64,000 nt of DNA from Magnimaribacter mokuoloeensis (GTDB taxonomy: Bacteria > Pseudomonadota > Gammaproteobacteria > Magnimaribacterales > Magnimaribacteraceae): contig CP151794.1 of the NCBI GenBank assembly GCA_041860225.1, positions 558,001 through 622,000 of the forward strand, read 5' to 3'. A program made the translations under genes and the position numbers. Within the stretch, counting starts at the first letter, position 1, and each line of letters begins with the position of its first letter. The notes beneath the pieces were generated by a model. That model was not told the DNA's origin and searched no databases. It saw nothing but the letters and a program-made list of their open reading frames with translations. Positions 15,895 through 24,515 of the stretch are shown in pieces.

Positions 15895-16695
15895 CTATTG
15901 CCTTACTTCTCTGAATAAGTCTGTACTGTAATCAGGGGTAGTTCTAATCGGATTTATTTCTATCCCTCCTCTTCTTAGGAAATTTGCTTTAACGGACAGT
16001 TTTTCTAGCCTACATCTTTTCAAGATGTCGACAAAAATTCTTTCTACACACTCTTCGTGAAAACCTTGATGATTTCTATAGGAAAGAAGATATCTAAGTA
16101 GCCCCGAATGATTGATAGCATTACCACTGTAAGAGATATATATTGTTGCCCAGTCTGGTTGTGCCGTTACAGGGCATAAACTTCTAAAGAGACTGCATGA
16201 TAAATTTTCTGAAATATTCTTTTCTTCACCAGGTTCTATAATTAGTGAATTTGGATGATGATCAATCTTTTCTATAGACTCTGAATCTATAGATACAGAG
16301 TTGTCAAAAATCTCTCGAGGAATGTCATTTAAATCCACCTCTACATCTGTCTTTAAAGTAAAGTCTAAATCTTTTTTAATTAAAGCTTGAACAGATTCAA
16401 TAGAATCAAATTCTTTATTATTTAAAGAATATAAATAAAGTTTTAAAGATTTAGATTCTACGAAGAATTTAGAATTGCAGTCATATGAAATGTTTAGAAT
16501 CTTATTTTGAGGAATGCCTTTTTCATTTAACCAAGAGTTTTCGTAAGATGTCCAATAATCCCGACCATGATAAGAATCAGAAAACTCTTCTAAACCTGAT
16601 TTTAATCTAGATTCCAGTCTACTCAGAGGACTCAGTATGGAAGGATCATATTCTTTGGGTATGTTTATATCCTTTCCAAGGTAATTATTATTCAT
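15895..16695 (-). CDS. queF: NADPH-dependent 7-cyano-7-deazaguanine reductase QueF
   Basis: A 266-residue enzyme of the long, two-fold tunnel type seen in gammaproteobacteria. It reduces preQ0 to preQ1, the last step before the queuosine base is inserted into tRNA. Cys174 in SLCPVTAQPDW forms the thioimide with substrate and Asp181 is the proton donor; ESKSLKLYL (80-88) and FHEE (212-215) bind substrate and cofactor. Start and length match the family. It follows yadH by 3 bases. Confidence 0.95.
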   Translation of the reverse strand: MNNNYLGKDINIPKEYDPSILSPLSRLESRLKSGLEEFSDSYHGRDYWTSYENSWLNEKGIPQNKILNISYDCNSKFFVESKSLKLYLYSLNNKEFDSIESVQALIKKDLDFTLKTDVEVDLNDIPREIFDNSVSIDSESIEKIDHHPNSLIIEPGEEKNISENLSCSLFRSLCPVTAQPDWATIYISYSGNAINHSGLLRYLLSYRNHQGFHEECVERIFVDILKRCRLEKLSVKANFLRRGGIEINPIRTTPDYSTDLFREVRQ

Positions 16696-16698
16696 TTC

Positions 16699-17487
16699 TC
16701 AAGATCTGATACCGCGTCCCTTATGTAAAAACCACAAACACGTTGTTGATAATAGAATGATGAAGCCTATGATCATGAATAATGCGTAATTTATGGAAAA
16801 TCCTAATGCTTCTAAGTCAGAAGAACCTAATATGGAGTATCTAAAAGCATTAATCATATAAAGGATAGGATTGGCTAAAGATACTGTCTGCCAGAAAGAA
16901 GGAAGTAGCTGTATTGAGTAGAAAACACCACCAAGGTAGATTAAGGGTTGCATGATGAATGTAGGAACTATTGATATATCGTCAAATGATTCGGCAAAGA
17001 GTGCATTTAGAAATCCTCCTAAAGAGAATAAAATCGAAGTTGAAATAACTACAAATATACTTAATGTCCAGTTATCTACTGATAAATCATAAAACCACAA
17101 CGAAACGAATGTGACTATTGCTCCAACCAAAAGACCTCTTGCAACTCCTCCAAGAACCCAACCCAGAAGAATTAAATAATGTGGTAATGGTGTTATTAGA
17201 AGTTCTTCAATACTTCTAGCAAACTTCTGTCCAAAGAATGATGAAACAACATTTGAATAAGAATTACTTATTACAGACATCATTATTAAACCAGGAATCA
17301 TAAACTGCATATAATCAAAACCACCCATTTGACCTATTCTCTTGCCAATAAGTGTTCCAAAGATAACGAAATACAGCATGATCATGATGGCTGGAGGAAT
17401 AAGGGTTTGAGTCCAAATTCTCATAAATCTATGTATCTCTTTATAGAGAATAGTCAGCAAAGCTCTATATTGTTCTAAAGGGGTCAT
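16699..17487 (-). CDS. yadH: ABC-2 type transporter permease, YadH-like
   Basis: A 262-residue inner-membrane protein with six predicted membrane segments. The ABC-2 signature region ISIVPTFIMQPLIYLGGVFYSI lies before the last segments, and the amphipathic N-terminus (ALLTILYKEIHRFMRIW) is typical. It overlaps the ATPase gene by 4 bases, so the two make one exporter. In length and order the pair matches yadG-yadH of enteric bacteria; the transported molecule is not known. Confidence 0.88.
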   Translation of the reverse strand: MTPLEQYRALLTILYKEIHRFMRIWTQTLIPPAIMIMLYFVIFGTLIGKRIGQMGGFDYMQFMIPGLIMMSVISNSYSNVVSSFFGQKFARSIEELLITPLPHYLILLGWVLGGVARGLLVGAIVTFVSLWFYDLSVDNWTLSIFVVISTSILFSLGGFLNALFAESFDDISIVPTFIMQPLIYLGGVFYSIQLLPSFWQTVSLANPILYMINAFRYSILGSSDLEALGFSINYALFMIIGFIILLSTTCLWFLHKGRGIRS

Positions 17488-18413
17488 TCTTGTTCGTTAG
17501 TAAGTGTGGAGTCTACAAGACCTAGGAACAACTCTTCTAAACGACCAGTTTCATTTCTCATGCTAGATATTTGTATTCCAGAATTAGATAAAATTTCAAA
17601 TACTGAATTTAAACCTTGTCCCTTTCCAACAGTTACCTTTAATTTCTGAGGATTTTCCAATAACATCTCGAAATCAAGAGATTTTGGCAAATCAGTTATA
17701 GGGGTACTTAAATCAAAAACGAATGTCTCTACTTCTAGCCGAGTAAGGAGTTCTTGCATACTTGTGTTTTCAACTATTTCTCCAGAATCAATAATGGCTA
17801 TATTTCTGCACAATCTTTCAGCTTCCTCAAGATAATGAGTTGTTAGAATGATTGTTGTACCTTGATCGTTAATTTCTGTTAAGAAGTCCCATAAAGATCT
17901 TCTTAATTCAATATCCACTCCAGCAGTAGGTTCATCTAGAATCAACAAATCAGGATTATTAACTAAAGCTTTAGCTACCATAACTCTTCTTTTCATCCCA
18001 CCAGATAATTTTCTGGCTTGTTCATTTCTTTTATCCCAAATATCAAGTTTACGCATGTAATACTTCGCGTTATCTCGAGCTTGTTTGAAGCTTAAGCCAT
18101 AGTACCCTGCTTGATTTCTTATTATGTCGCCAACTTTTTCGAACTGATTGAAATTAACCTCTTGACCAACTACGCCAAGTTTCTTTTTTGCAAGAGAATG
18201 ATTTTCGTCAATATCTATATCTAGAATTTTAACTTCGCCAGAAGTTTTTGTTACAAGGGAGCTGATGATTCCAATAGTAGTTGATTTACCTGCTCCATTA
18301 GGTCCAAGTAATGCAAAAAAGTCGCCCTTTTCTACATTTAAATCAATACCCTTAAGCGCCTGGAGGCCTCCTGTATATTCTTTTTTTAGATTAGTAATTG
18401 AAAGAGCTTTCAT
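17484..18413 (-). CDS. yadG: ABC transporter ATP-binding protein, YadG-like
   Basis: A 309-residue nucleotide-binding protein. The Walker A motif GPNGAGKST lies at 37-45, the signature LSGGMKRR follows near 137, and the Walker B LLILDEPTAGVD precedes a TTHYLEEAE switch-His region. The C-terminal ~80 residues form the accessory domain common to this subfamily. It should power the YadH permease encoded 4 bases inside its end. It starts 3 bases after the VWA-protein gene. Confidence 0.9.
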   Translation of the reverse strand: MKALSITNLKKEYTGGLQALKGIDLNVEKGDFFALLGPNGAGKSTTIGIISSLVTKTSGEVKILDIDIDENHSLAKKKLGVVGQEVNFNQFEKVGDIIRNQAGYYGLSFKQARDNAKYYMRKLDIWDKRNEQARKLSGGMKRRVMVAKALVNNPDLLILDEPTAGVDIELRRSLWDFLTEINDQGTTIILTTHYLEEAERLCRNIAIIDSGEIVENTSMQELLTRLEVETFVFDLSTPITDLPKSLDFEMLLENPQKLKVTVGKGQGLNSVFEILSNSGIQISSMRNETGRLEELFLGLVDSTLTNEQE

Positions 18414-18416
18414 AGG

Positions 18417-19592
18417 CTACTTACTTAGGTAAGCCATGCTCTCCTCTAAACCTCTTATGGTTAAAGGAAACATATTATCTTCTACGAGACTCCTAGTAAG
18501 TTCTACTGAGGCACTGTATTCCCAATGCTCTTCGGGGACTGGATTTAGCCAGACGAGTTTGTCATAAATTCCAACCATTCTTTTCATCCATAGCGCACCA
18601 GCTTCTTCATTCCAATGCTCAATTGAGCCGCCTGGATTAGTAATCTCATAGGGAGCCATTGTCGCGTCTCCTACGAAGATAATCTTATAATCTGCAGAAT
18701 ATTTATGGATGATATCTTCTGTATAAACTCTTTCATTCTGTCTTCTTCTATTATCTTTCCACACAGTTTCATAGATGAAATTATGAAAATAAAAGTACTC
18801 CAGATTTTTAAATTCGGTTTTTGCAGCTGAGAAAAGCTCTTCACAGACTTTAATGTGCGGATCCATAGATCCGCCGACATCAAACAATACTAAAACTTTA
18901 ACTGCATTTCTCTTTTCAGGTCTAAATTTTACATCTAGAAGTCCAGCTTTCTTTGCTGTGGAACTAATTGTATTGTCTAAATCAAATTCTTCATTTGCGC
19001 TGTCTCGTATGAGCTTTCTAAGTCTCCTCAAGGCAACTTTCATGTTTCTAGTTCCAAGTTCTACGTCATCATCGAGATTCTTAAAATCTCTAGCTTCCCA
19101 TACTTTTGCTGCTTTACCTTTTCCTCCTTCACCACCAACCCTTATTCCTTCTGGGTTTTCACCTGAATTACCAAATGGAGATGTTCCACCGGTTCCTATC
19201 TGTTTACTCCCGCCTTCATGTCTCTCTTCTTGTTCTTCAAGTTTCTTCTTAAAAGCTTCAAGAAGCTTTTCAAGTCCGCCTAGAGTTTTGATTTCTTTCA
19301 GCTCTTCCTCTGTGAGATGTTTTTCAAACTCAGCCTTTAACCATTCATCGGGAATTAACATTTCTAAAATGTCATCCAAACTTTCTATTCCCTTGAAGTA
19401 AATATCAAAAGCTCTATCGAATTTATCATAGTGTTTTTCATCTTTAACAAGAATGGCTCTGCTCAAGAAATAGAACTGTTCCATGTCAGAAAAAGCTAAT
19501 CGTTTGTCTACAGCTGCAATAAGGTCGAGTAATTCTCGTAATGAGCAAGGCACTCCTGTTGCTCTAAGGGTGTTAAAAAGAGATATGAACAT
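18417..19592 (-). CDS. VWA-domain protein, CoxE-like partner of MoxR ATPase
   Basis: A 391-residue soluble protein. The N-terminal helical part (about 1-190) includes a Gly-rich linker GGSKQIGTGGTSPFG. The C-terminal half is a von Willebrand A domain with VLFDVGGSMDPHI as the metal-binding MIDAS motif, later FVGDATMAPYE. This is the CoxE/COG3552-type partner of MoxR AAA+ ATPases, which act as chaperones that insert metals or remodel protein complexes. The moxR gene lies 3 bases upstream, supporting a working pair. The client is unknown. Confidence 0.82.
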   Translation of the reverse strand: MFISLFNTLRATGVPCSLRELLDLIAAVDKRLAFSDMEQFYFLSRAILVKDEKHYDKFDRAFDIYFKGIESLDDILEMLIPDEWLKAEFEKHLTEEELKEIKTLGGLEKLLEAFKKKLEEQEERHEGGSKQIGTGGTSPFGNSGENPEGIRVGGEGGKGKAAKVWEARDFKNLDDDVELGTRNMKVALRRLRKLIRDSANEEFDLDNTISSTAKKAGLLDVKFRPEKRNAVKVLVLFDVGGSMDPHIKVCEELFSAAKTEFKNLEYFYFHNFIYETVWKDNRRRQNERVYTEDIIHKYSADYKIIFVGDATMAPYEITNPGGSIEHWNEEAGALWMKRMVGIYDKLVWLNPVPEEHWEYSASVELTRSLVEDNMFPLTIRGLEESMAYLSK

Positions 19593-19595
19593 TGA

Positions 19596-20447
19596 TTAAT
19601 TTGCGTTGCCTTCTCTCCTAGCCATAAAAGCTAGTCTTTCTAATAACTGAACATCCTGTTCATTTTTAACTAAAGCACCATAAAGAGGTGGAATGGCCTT
19701 GGACGGATCTCTATTTTTAAATATCTCATCAGGGATATCATCAGCCATAAGGAGTTTTAACCAGTCTATCAGTTCTGAAGTAGAAGGTTTCTTTTTCATT
19801 CCGGGAACTTTTCTTATATCGAAGAATATTTCAAGGGCTTCTTTCACTAATTTCTTCTTAACCTTAGGATGATGAACTTTAACTATTTGTTCCATGGTCT
19901 CTCTATCAGGAAAATTTATATAGTGAAAAAAGCATCTTCTTAGGAAGGCATCAGGAAGTTCTTTCTCATTATTACTTGTAATAATAACCAAAGGCCTTTG
20001 AACAGCTTTAATAGTTTCTTTTGTTTCATATACATAAAATTCCATACGATCAATTTCTTGTAAAAGATCATTTGGAAACTCGATATCAGCCTTATCTATT
20101 TCATCAACAAGTAAAACAGCTCGTTCTTGTGAGGTGAAGGCCTCCCACATTTTTCCTTTTTGAATATAGTTTGAAATATCTTTTACTCTCTCATCACCCA
20201 ATTGTGAATCTCTAAGTCTAGTGACAGCATCATACTCATAGAGTCCTTGTCTTGCTTTTGTTGTAGACTTAATGTGCCACTCGATTAAAGGCATATTCAA
20301 GGATTCAGCAACCTGCTCGGCTAACATGGTTTTTCCTGTACCCGGCTCTCCTTTGATCAAGAGTGGTTTTTCGAGCTCAATAGCAGCATTTACCGCCATG
20401 CTTAAGTCTTCAGTTGAGATATAAGAATCAGTCCCTTTAAATTTCAT
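19596..20447 (-). CDS. MoxR-family AAA+ ATPase
   Basis: A 283-residue ATPase with GEPGTGKT (Walker A, about 37-44), LLVDEIDKAD (Walker B with sensor helix), and SNNEKELPDAFLRRC (sensor 1 and arginine finger). MoxR ATPases work with VWA proteins to mature or activate enzyme complexes, for example methanol dehydrogenase or CO dehydrogenase. AAGGAA lies 6 bases before the ATG. It is the first gene of a six-gene minus-strand run with gaps of 7 bases or less and two 4-base-class overlaps. Confidence 0.88.
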   Translation of the reverse strand: MKFKGTDSYISTEDLSMAVNAAIELEKPLLIKGEPGTGKTMLAEQVAESLNMPLIEWHIKSTTKARQGLYEYDAVTRLRDSQLGDERVKDISNYIQKGKMWEAFTSQERAVLLVDEIDKADIEFPNDLLQEIDRMEFYVYETKETIKAVQRPLVIITSNNEKELPDAFLRRCFFHYINFPDRETMEQIVKVHHPKVKKKLVKEALEIFFDIRKVPGMKKKPSTSELIDWLKLLMADDIPDEIFKNRDPSKAIPPLYGALVKNEQDVQLLERLAFMARREGNAN

Positions 20448-20509
20448 AATATTTCCTTCTTAAATGTAGCGTGACTTTATCATACACACTAAAAAAATCA
20501 CTATAGATA

Positions 20510-21325
20510 CTATTTAGGCATCCTAAGTTTTGCTATTTGTCTAGATTCAGCAACTAAATTTCCTTGTGAATCCCAAATTTCGTCATCTTCGCCTAAAAAT
20601 CCATCTACAACAAAATCAGTCTTTCCTCGCATCAAGACAGGACCTGCAGCTGGCATTCCTCTTAGATGGACTGTAAGCTCAATTGAAGGAACCCAACCTC
20701 TTGAGCCCAGCCTGTTATAAACAGGCGGAGTCATGCTGTCAGAAAAAAAGATTAAACTAAAAAGATCTATTGGATCACCCTTAGGCCAAGAATAGTAAGC
20801 GTCTAGCTGAGCTTTTTCTCTGGGTCTATCTTCATCCCACCAATTACTCTGTGGGGAGAAGAATCTTTCTATTTGCTTCTCAAAAGTAGGTGTTAATGTT
20901 GCTTCAGAAGGTAATTTTATACACTCCTCAAGTGGAGGAAATTTTAAAGCTTCTCTTTCGTATAGCGTATCTCCTTTAGATTTTTCAAAATCTGTAAAGC
21001 TTGCAGTGAACCTAATTTTTTCTTCACCATTCTGGATAAATTTTAGTGATGCATTGGAAATGCTTCTTCCTTCACTGAGTTTTTCTAGATGCAATTCAAC
21101 AGGACCCGGTTCAGCTACGGATAAATAATGACCAGTAATGGATAGAGGGTCTTTATGTGCTAAAAAATCAGATAGAGCTCTTGCAGCAATAGACATTGAA
21201 TAACCTCCATTTACTGCACCTCCAATACTCCAGGAGTCAGTTAAATTGCCACAATAAATATTGTCTTTTAGTTTATTAACAGCTGTATCTTTAAGAAATT
21301 TAGGATAACCAATTTCTTCAGTCAT
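20510..21325 (-). CDS. Acyl-CoA thioesterase-like protein, double hotdog fold
   Basis: A 271-residue protein resembling TesB-type double-hotdog thioesterases. GAVNGGYSMSIAARAL in the first half is the typical hotdog helix start, followed by DPLSITGHYLSVAEPGPVELHLEKL. The second half contains LFSLIFFSDSMTPPVYN and WVPSIELTVHLRG. Such proteins hydrolyse acyl-CoA thioesters. It ends the operon that starts with a CaiB/BaiF CoA-transferase, consistent with acyl-CoA metabolism. No signal peptide. Substrate chain length cannot be told. Confidence 0.72.
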   Translation of the reverse strand: MTEEIGYPKFLKDTAVNKLKDNIYCGNLTDSWSIGGAVNGGYSMSIAARALSDFLAHKDPLSITGHYLSVAEPGPVELHLEKLSEGRSISNASLKFIQNGEEKIRFTASFTDFEKSKGDTLYEREALKFPPLEECIKLPSEATLTPTFEKQIERFFSPQSNWWDEDRPREKAQLDAYYSWPKGDPIDLFSLIFFSDSMTPPVYNRLGSRGWVPSIELTVHLRGMPAAGPVLMRGKTDFVVDGFLGEDDEIWDSQGNLVAESRQIAKLRMPK

Positions 21326-21334
21326 ACTTATTTT

Positions 21335-21706
21335 TTAAGATTCAGACTTTATTTTGTTTGCACTAATTAATAGAAGAATTGAAGCTACGATCTCAAAAAC
21401 TATAGCTGAAGTTAAAAAATCAGTACCATGAAATAATCCAGCAGAAATTCTAAATACAGCTGCAGAACCCAGTAAAGATATTGTTGTATATAACCAAACG
21501 TGTTCACTTCTGTAAGCTCCGATAATTGCCATTAAGCCTGCTGTAAAGAAGAATGAAGTAAAGTCTCCTATCTGTGTATTTCCACCTTCACCTTCTAATA
21601 ATGACATAGACAAACCAGCTGCAGCAGAAGATGGATCTATTAACCAAGTAAAGGCCTGTAAAAGCATAAATGCCCCAATGATTCCAGATATAACTCTTGC
21701 CCACAT
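21335..21706 (-). CDS. Small inner-membrane protein, DUF4345-like
   Basis: A 123-residue protein with four predicted membrane segments (about 5-22, 46-63, 69-88 and 95-115). The pattern ARVISGIIGAFMLLQAFTWLIDP, a loop, then FTAGLMAIIGAYR is like DUF4345-type proteins. Function unknown. It sits between the aldose dehydrogenase (10 bases) and the thioesterase (9 bases), so it is cotranscribed with them. Confidence 0.6.
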   Translation of the reverse strand: MWARVISGIIGAFMLLQAFTWLIDPSSAAAGLSMSLLEGEGGNTQIGDFTSFFFTAGLMAIIGAYRSEHVWLYTTISLLGSAAVFRISAGLFHGTDFLTSAIVFEIVASILLLISANKIKSES

Positions 21707-21716
21707 AATTTTCTCC

Positions 21717-22808
21717 TTATTTAGTTACTACTCTAATTAATTTTCCATTTGGCCCGTCTGTTGCCAAAATAATAGTTCCATCGGGCGAAGTTGCTACATC
21801 CCTTATTCTACCCAAGTCCGAAAATAAAACTTCCTCTTCAGTTACTCTAGATCCACTTAATGTTAAACGTCTTACATCTCCCGGTACGAGTGCTGACACC
21901 AAAAGACTACCTTTCCATTCTGGAAATAAATTACCATCATAGAAAGCCATTCCGGAAGGGGCAATTGAGGGGACCCAATACTTTATAGGTTGCTCCATAC
22001 CTTCTTTTTCGGTGAAAGGTGAAATAGTTGCTCCACTATAATCTTTCCCATATGTTATTGCAGGCCATCCATAATTCTTTGATGGCTCTACAATATTCAA
22101 TTCGTCACCACCCATAGGTCCATGTTCGTTTTCATAAACAATGCCATTAATAATTGTTATACCTTGAAGATTTCTATGTCCATATGACCAAATTTCAGGT
22201 TTTGCATTCTCTGCAGTTACAAAGGGATTGTCTTCAGGAATACTGCCATCTGTATTAATCCTGATAATTTTTCCATAATGGTTATCAAGATATTGAGCTC
22301 TTTCCCTGTAATTGAATCCATCTCCTGAAGTTACGAGCAGAGTTCCATCATCTAAAAAAGCCATTCTAGCTCCATAATGAGCTGCTGTTCTTCTAGAAGG
22401 AGAGGCTTTAAAGATAGTTCTAACTTCTTCTAAAGAATCATCAGACAATTTTGCACTAATAACCTCAAGTGTATTTGTATTCTTACCTTTGTCAGGCGAG
22501 GAAAAAGCTATATATATTTTTTTATTTAAATTGAAATTAGGGTCTAAGATTATCCCTGATAGACCACCTTGACCTGCAAAAAGTACTTCAGGCACACCTT
22601 TAATTGGTTCTGGTTTTAATAAGCCGCCTTCTACTAATCGCAGTTGTCCGGAGAGTTCCGTAAATAAAAGATCATCTTCATCTATTACAGCTATACCCCA
22701 AGGATGGCTTAGGTTATCGGCAATTGTTTCATAACTATATTTTTGTTCTTTAGAATATGTAAATAAAGAAATAAAAGTTAGTAAAAATATGAATATTTTC
22801 CTGTTCAT
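21717..22808 (-). CDS. PQQ-dependent aldose sugar dehydrogenase (YliI/Asd-like)
   Basis: A 363-residue exported six-bladed beta-propeller. A signal peptide covers about residues 1-19. The soluble glucose dehydrogenase family motifs are present: SHPWGIA, GGLSGI, GDGFNYRERAQ, GKIIRI, SYGHRNLQGI, EHGPMGGDELN and NYGWPAITYG. Family members oxidise aldoses in the periplasm using PQQ and pass electrons to quinones or cytochromes. It overlaps the upstream membrane protein gene by 4 bases. PQQ genes are not in the window, so cofactor supply is unknown. Confidence 0.85.
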   Translation of the reverse strand: MNRKIFIFLLTFISLFTYSKEQKYSYETIADNLSHPWGIAVIDEDDLLFTELSGQLRLVEGGLLKPEPIKGVPEVLFAGQGGLSGIILDPNFNLNKKIYIAFSSPDKGKNTNTLEVISAKLSDDSLEEVRTIFKASPSRRTAAHYGARMAFLDDGTLLVTSGDGFNYRERAQYLDNHYGKIIRINTDGSIPEDNPFVTAENAKPEIWSYGHRNLQGITIINGIVYENEHGPMGGDELNIVEPSKNYGWPAITYGKDYSGATISPFTEKEGMEQPIKYWVPSIAPSGMAFYDGNLFPEWKGSLLVSALVPGDVRRLTLSGSRVTEEEVLFSDLGRIRDVATSPDGTIILATDGPNGKLIRVVTK

Positions 22809-23257
22809 GTTGTCACCTGATTTTCAAGTTTTTTTCCAAAATAATAACCGCTAAGAAGACCAAAGAAAGTTAAAATGCTTTTACCCAGAATAGTTCTTCC
22901 GCCAGCAAGAATATCTAGATTATAAAATGCAAGAGGCATGAGAAGTACAATTGCTAATACAGCAGCAGCCCCGGCAAATGCATAAGCATAAGATTTAGAA
23001 ACTTTTACCCAAATTAAAATTATCTTAGTAACAAAATAGGCTATTAAAAAACCGATCGCAATTAAAGCTATTAAGGGTATAGCCCCAGATAAGTTCATTG
23101 AATATAAGTTATTGAAATAAGTCTTTAGAAAGATGCCCAAAGAAACTGGCATATCGACCGAAATAAGCCAAAATATATTACTCATGGTCTCTTGTAATAT
23201 GACTAGGCAAGTAGCTAAGACAATACTTATAAATAAATTAAAAGAATTTATTAACAT
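22805..23257 (-). CDS. Membrane protein of unknown function
   Basis: A 150-residue protein with four predicted membrane segments (about 5-25, 50-75, 85-108 and 120-140), ending in a short basic tail. I do not recognise the family. It overlaps the aldose dehydrogenase start by 4 bases and follows the CoA-transferase by 3 bases; position alone suggests a link to the dehydrogenase, perhaps as a membrane anchor or electron-transfer helper, but no redox motif is visible. Confidence 0.55.
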   Translation of the reverse strand: MLINSFNLFISIVLATCLVILQETMSNIFWLISVDMPVSLGIFLKTYFNNLYSMNLSGAIPLIALIAIGFLIAYFVTKIILIWVKVSKSYAYAFAGAAAVLAIVLLMPLAFYNLDILAGGRTILGKSILTFFGLLSGYYFGKKLENQVTT

Positions 23258-23260
23258 TTT

Positions 23261-24472
23261 CTAATCCTCCGCAGCTTGCATTAAGCTAGCTAACATCTCT
23301 CGATTTTGTTTCTCTCTTGCTTCCATTCTATCAATTGTATCATTATCAATCTCAATAGCACTGAGGATCTCCCTATTATCAAATCCGAGAATAGGAGCCA
23401 GAGACCTTGGAAAAATTCCTTGACCTTTTAAGTTTGCAGGTGGCTTAGACATTCTCATGATACCTAAATCGGGGTGCTCTATTTCCACTATAGAATTCTG
23501 GTCAATTACTTGTGGGTCTAGATGGACTTCATTCAGCTCATTACATATTGAAGCTGAAATTCCCTCGTTGTCCATCATTTGTTCTAATTCCTTACTAGAT
23601 ATTTTACTTGTTACTTTATTAATTTCTTTAGTGAGCTCTTCCTTATTAATAATTCTGGAAACAAGATTATTGTATTTCTCGTCTTGATATAGGTTTAGAT
23701 CAAAAACACTACAAAATTTTGTAAACACTTCATCATTTGCAATAATTATCAAAACAACTCCACCATCTTTTGTCTCGTATACTTCAAATAAGTCTGCAAG
23801 TTCTCCTAAATTAATTCCCCCTTCTTCAAAGGTGTGATTCATCATTATGTCTGGCCAATTATAATAAAGAGCTGATTCGAGCATAGAAATTGGAAGGTAT
23901 TGGCCACCTTCACCGTTGGCTTTCTGATAAAGAGCGGCTGATATAGCTTGAGCACTGATTAAGCCAGTTACTTTATCGTAAATAATTGTTCGAATAAGTT
24001 CAGGAAATTTTCCGCTCTGTGCATGCGGTATTCCTACAGTACCTTGAATTAAAGGATCATATACTTTTTTTTCTTTGTATGGTCCTGACTGACCATAGCC
24101 TGATATAGAGCAATATATGAGATCAGTTTTTATTTTTGAGAGTTTTTCATAATCTATTCCTAGTTTTTTTACTATGCCAGGTCTATAGTTTTCAATAAGA
24201 ACATCTGATGTTTTTACAAGCTCTTTAAGAACTGATAGATCTTCTTCGTTTTTAAAATCAAGGCAGATACATTTTTTATTTCTATTTAGAGTAGAGAACA
24301 TAGCTCCCATACCATCTTTTGTAGTACCCATAAATCTTGCAAGATCACCGATACCTGGTGGCTCTACTTTAATCACTTCAGCACCTTGATCTGCAAGCAT
24401 CATTCCAGCAAATGGTCCTGACACTGTCGAAGTAAGCTCTAAAACTCTTACTCCTTTGAATGGTCCGCTCAT
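23261..24472 (-). CDS. CaiB/BaiF-family CoA-transferase
   Basis: A 403-residue member of class III CoA-transferases. Diagnostic segments are the N-terminal GVRVLELTSTVSGPFAGMMLADQGAEVIKVE, RNKKCICLD, ENYRPGIVKKLG and SISGYGQSGPY. Asp in YDKVTG occupies the position of the catalytic aspartate of formyl-CoA transferase. The enzyme should move CoA between carboxylic acids; which ones is unknown. It opens a five-gene minus-strand operon ending with a thioesterase and is divergent from tatD with 43 bases between starts. Confidence 0.88.
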   Translation of the reverse strand: MSGPFKGVRVLELTSTVSGPFAGMMLADQGAEVIKVEPPGIGDLARFMGTTKDGMGAMFSTLNRNKKCICLDFKNEEDLSVLKELVKTSDVLIENYRPGIVKKLGIDYEKLSKIKTDLIYCSISGYGQSGPYKEKKVYDPLIQGTVGIPHAQSGKFPELIRTIIYDKVTGLISAQAISAALYQKANGEGGQYLPISMLESALYYNWPDIMMNHTFEEGGINLGELADLFEVYETKDGGVVLIIIANDEVFTKFCSVFDLNLYQDEKYNNLVSRIINKEELTKEINKVTSKISSKELEQMMDNEGISASICNELNEVHLDPQVIDQNSIVEIEHPDLGIMRMSKPPANLKGQGIFPRSLAPILGFDNREILSAIEIDNDTIDRMEAREKQNREMLASLMQAAED

Positions 24473-24515
24473 AACTCCCCCCTAAGAAAATTAGTGTTTT
24501 ATAATAGACATCATC

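Noticed and set aside
18853..19401. A long open frame (182 codons) opposite the VWA-protein gene
   Set aside because: It mirrors the Gly/Glu-rich linker and the VWA coding sequence, is Ser/Pro/Phe-rich, has no ribosome binding site, and lies wholly inside a conserved gene.
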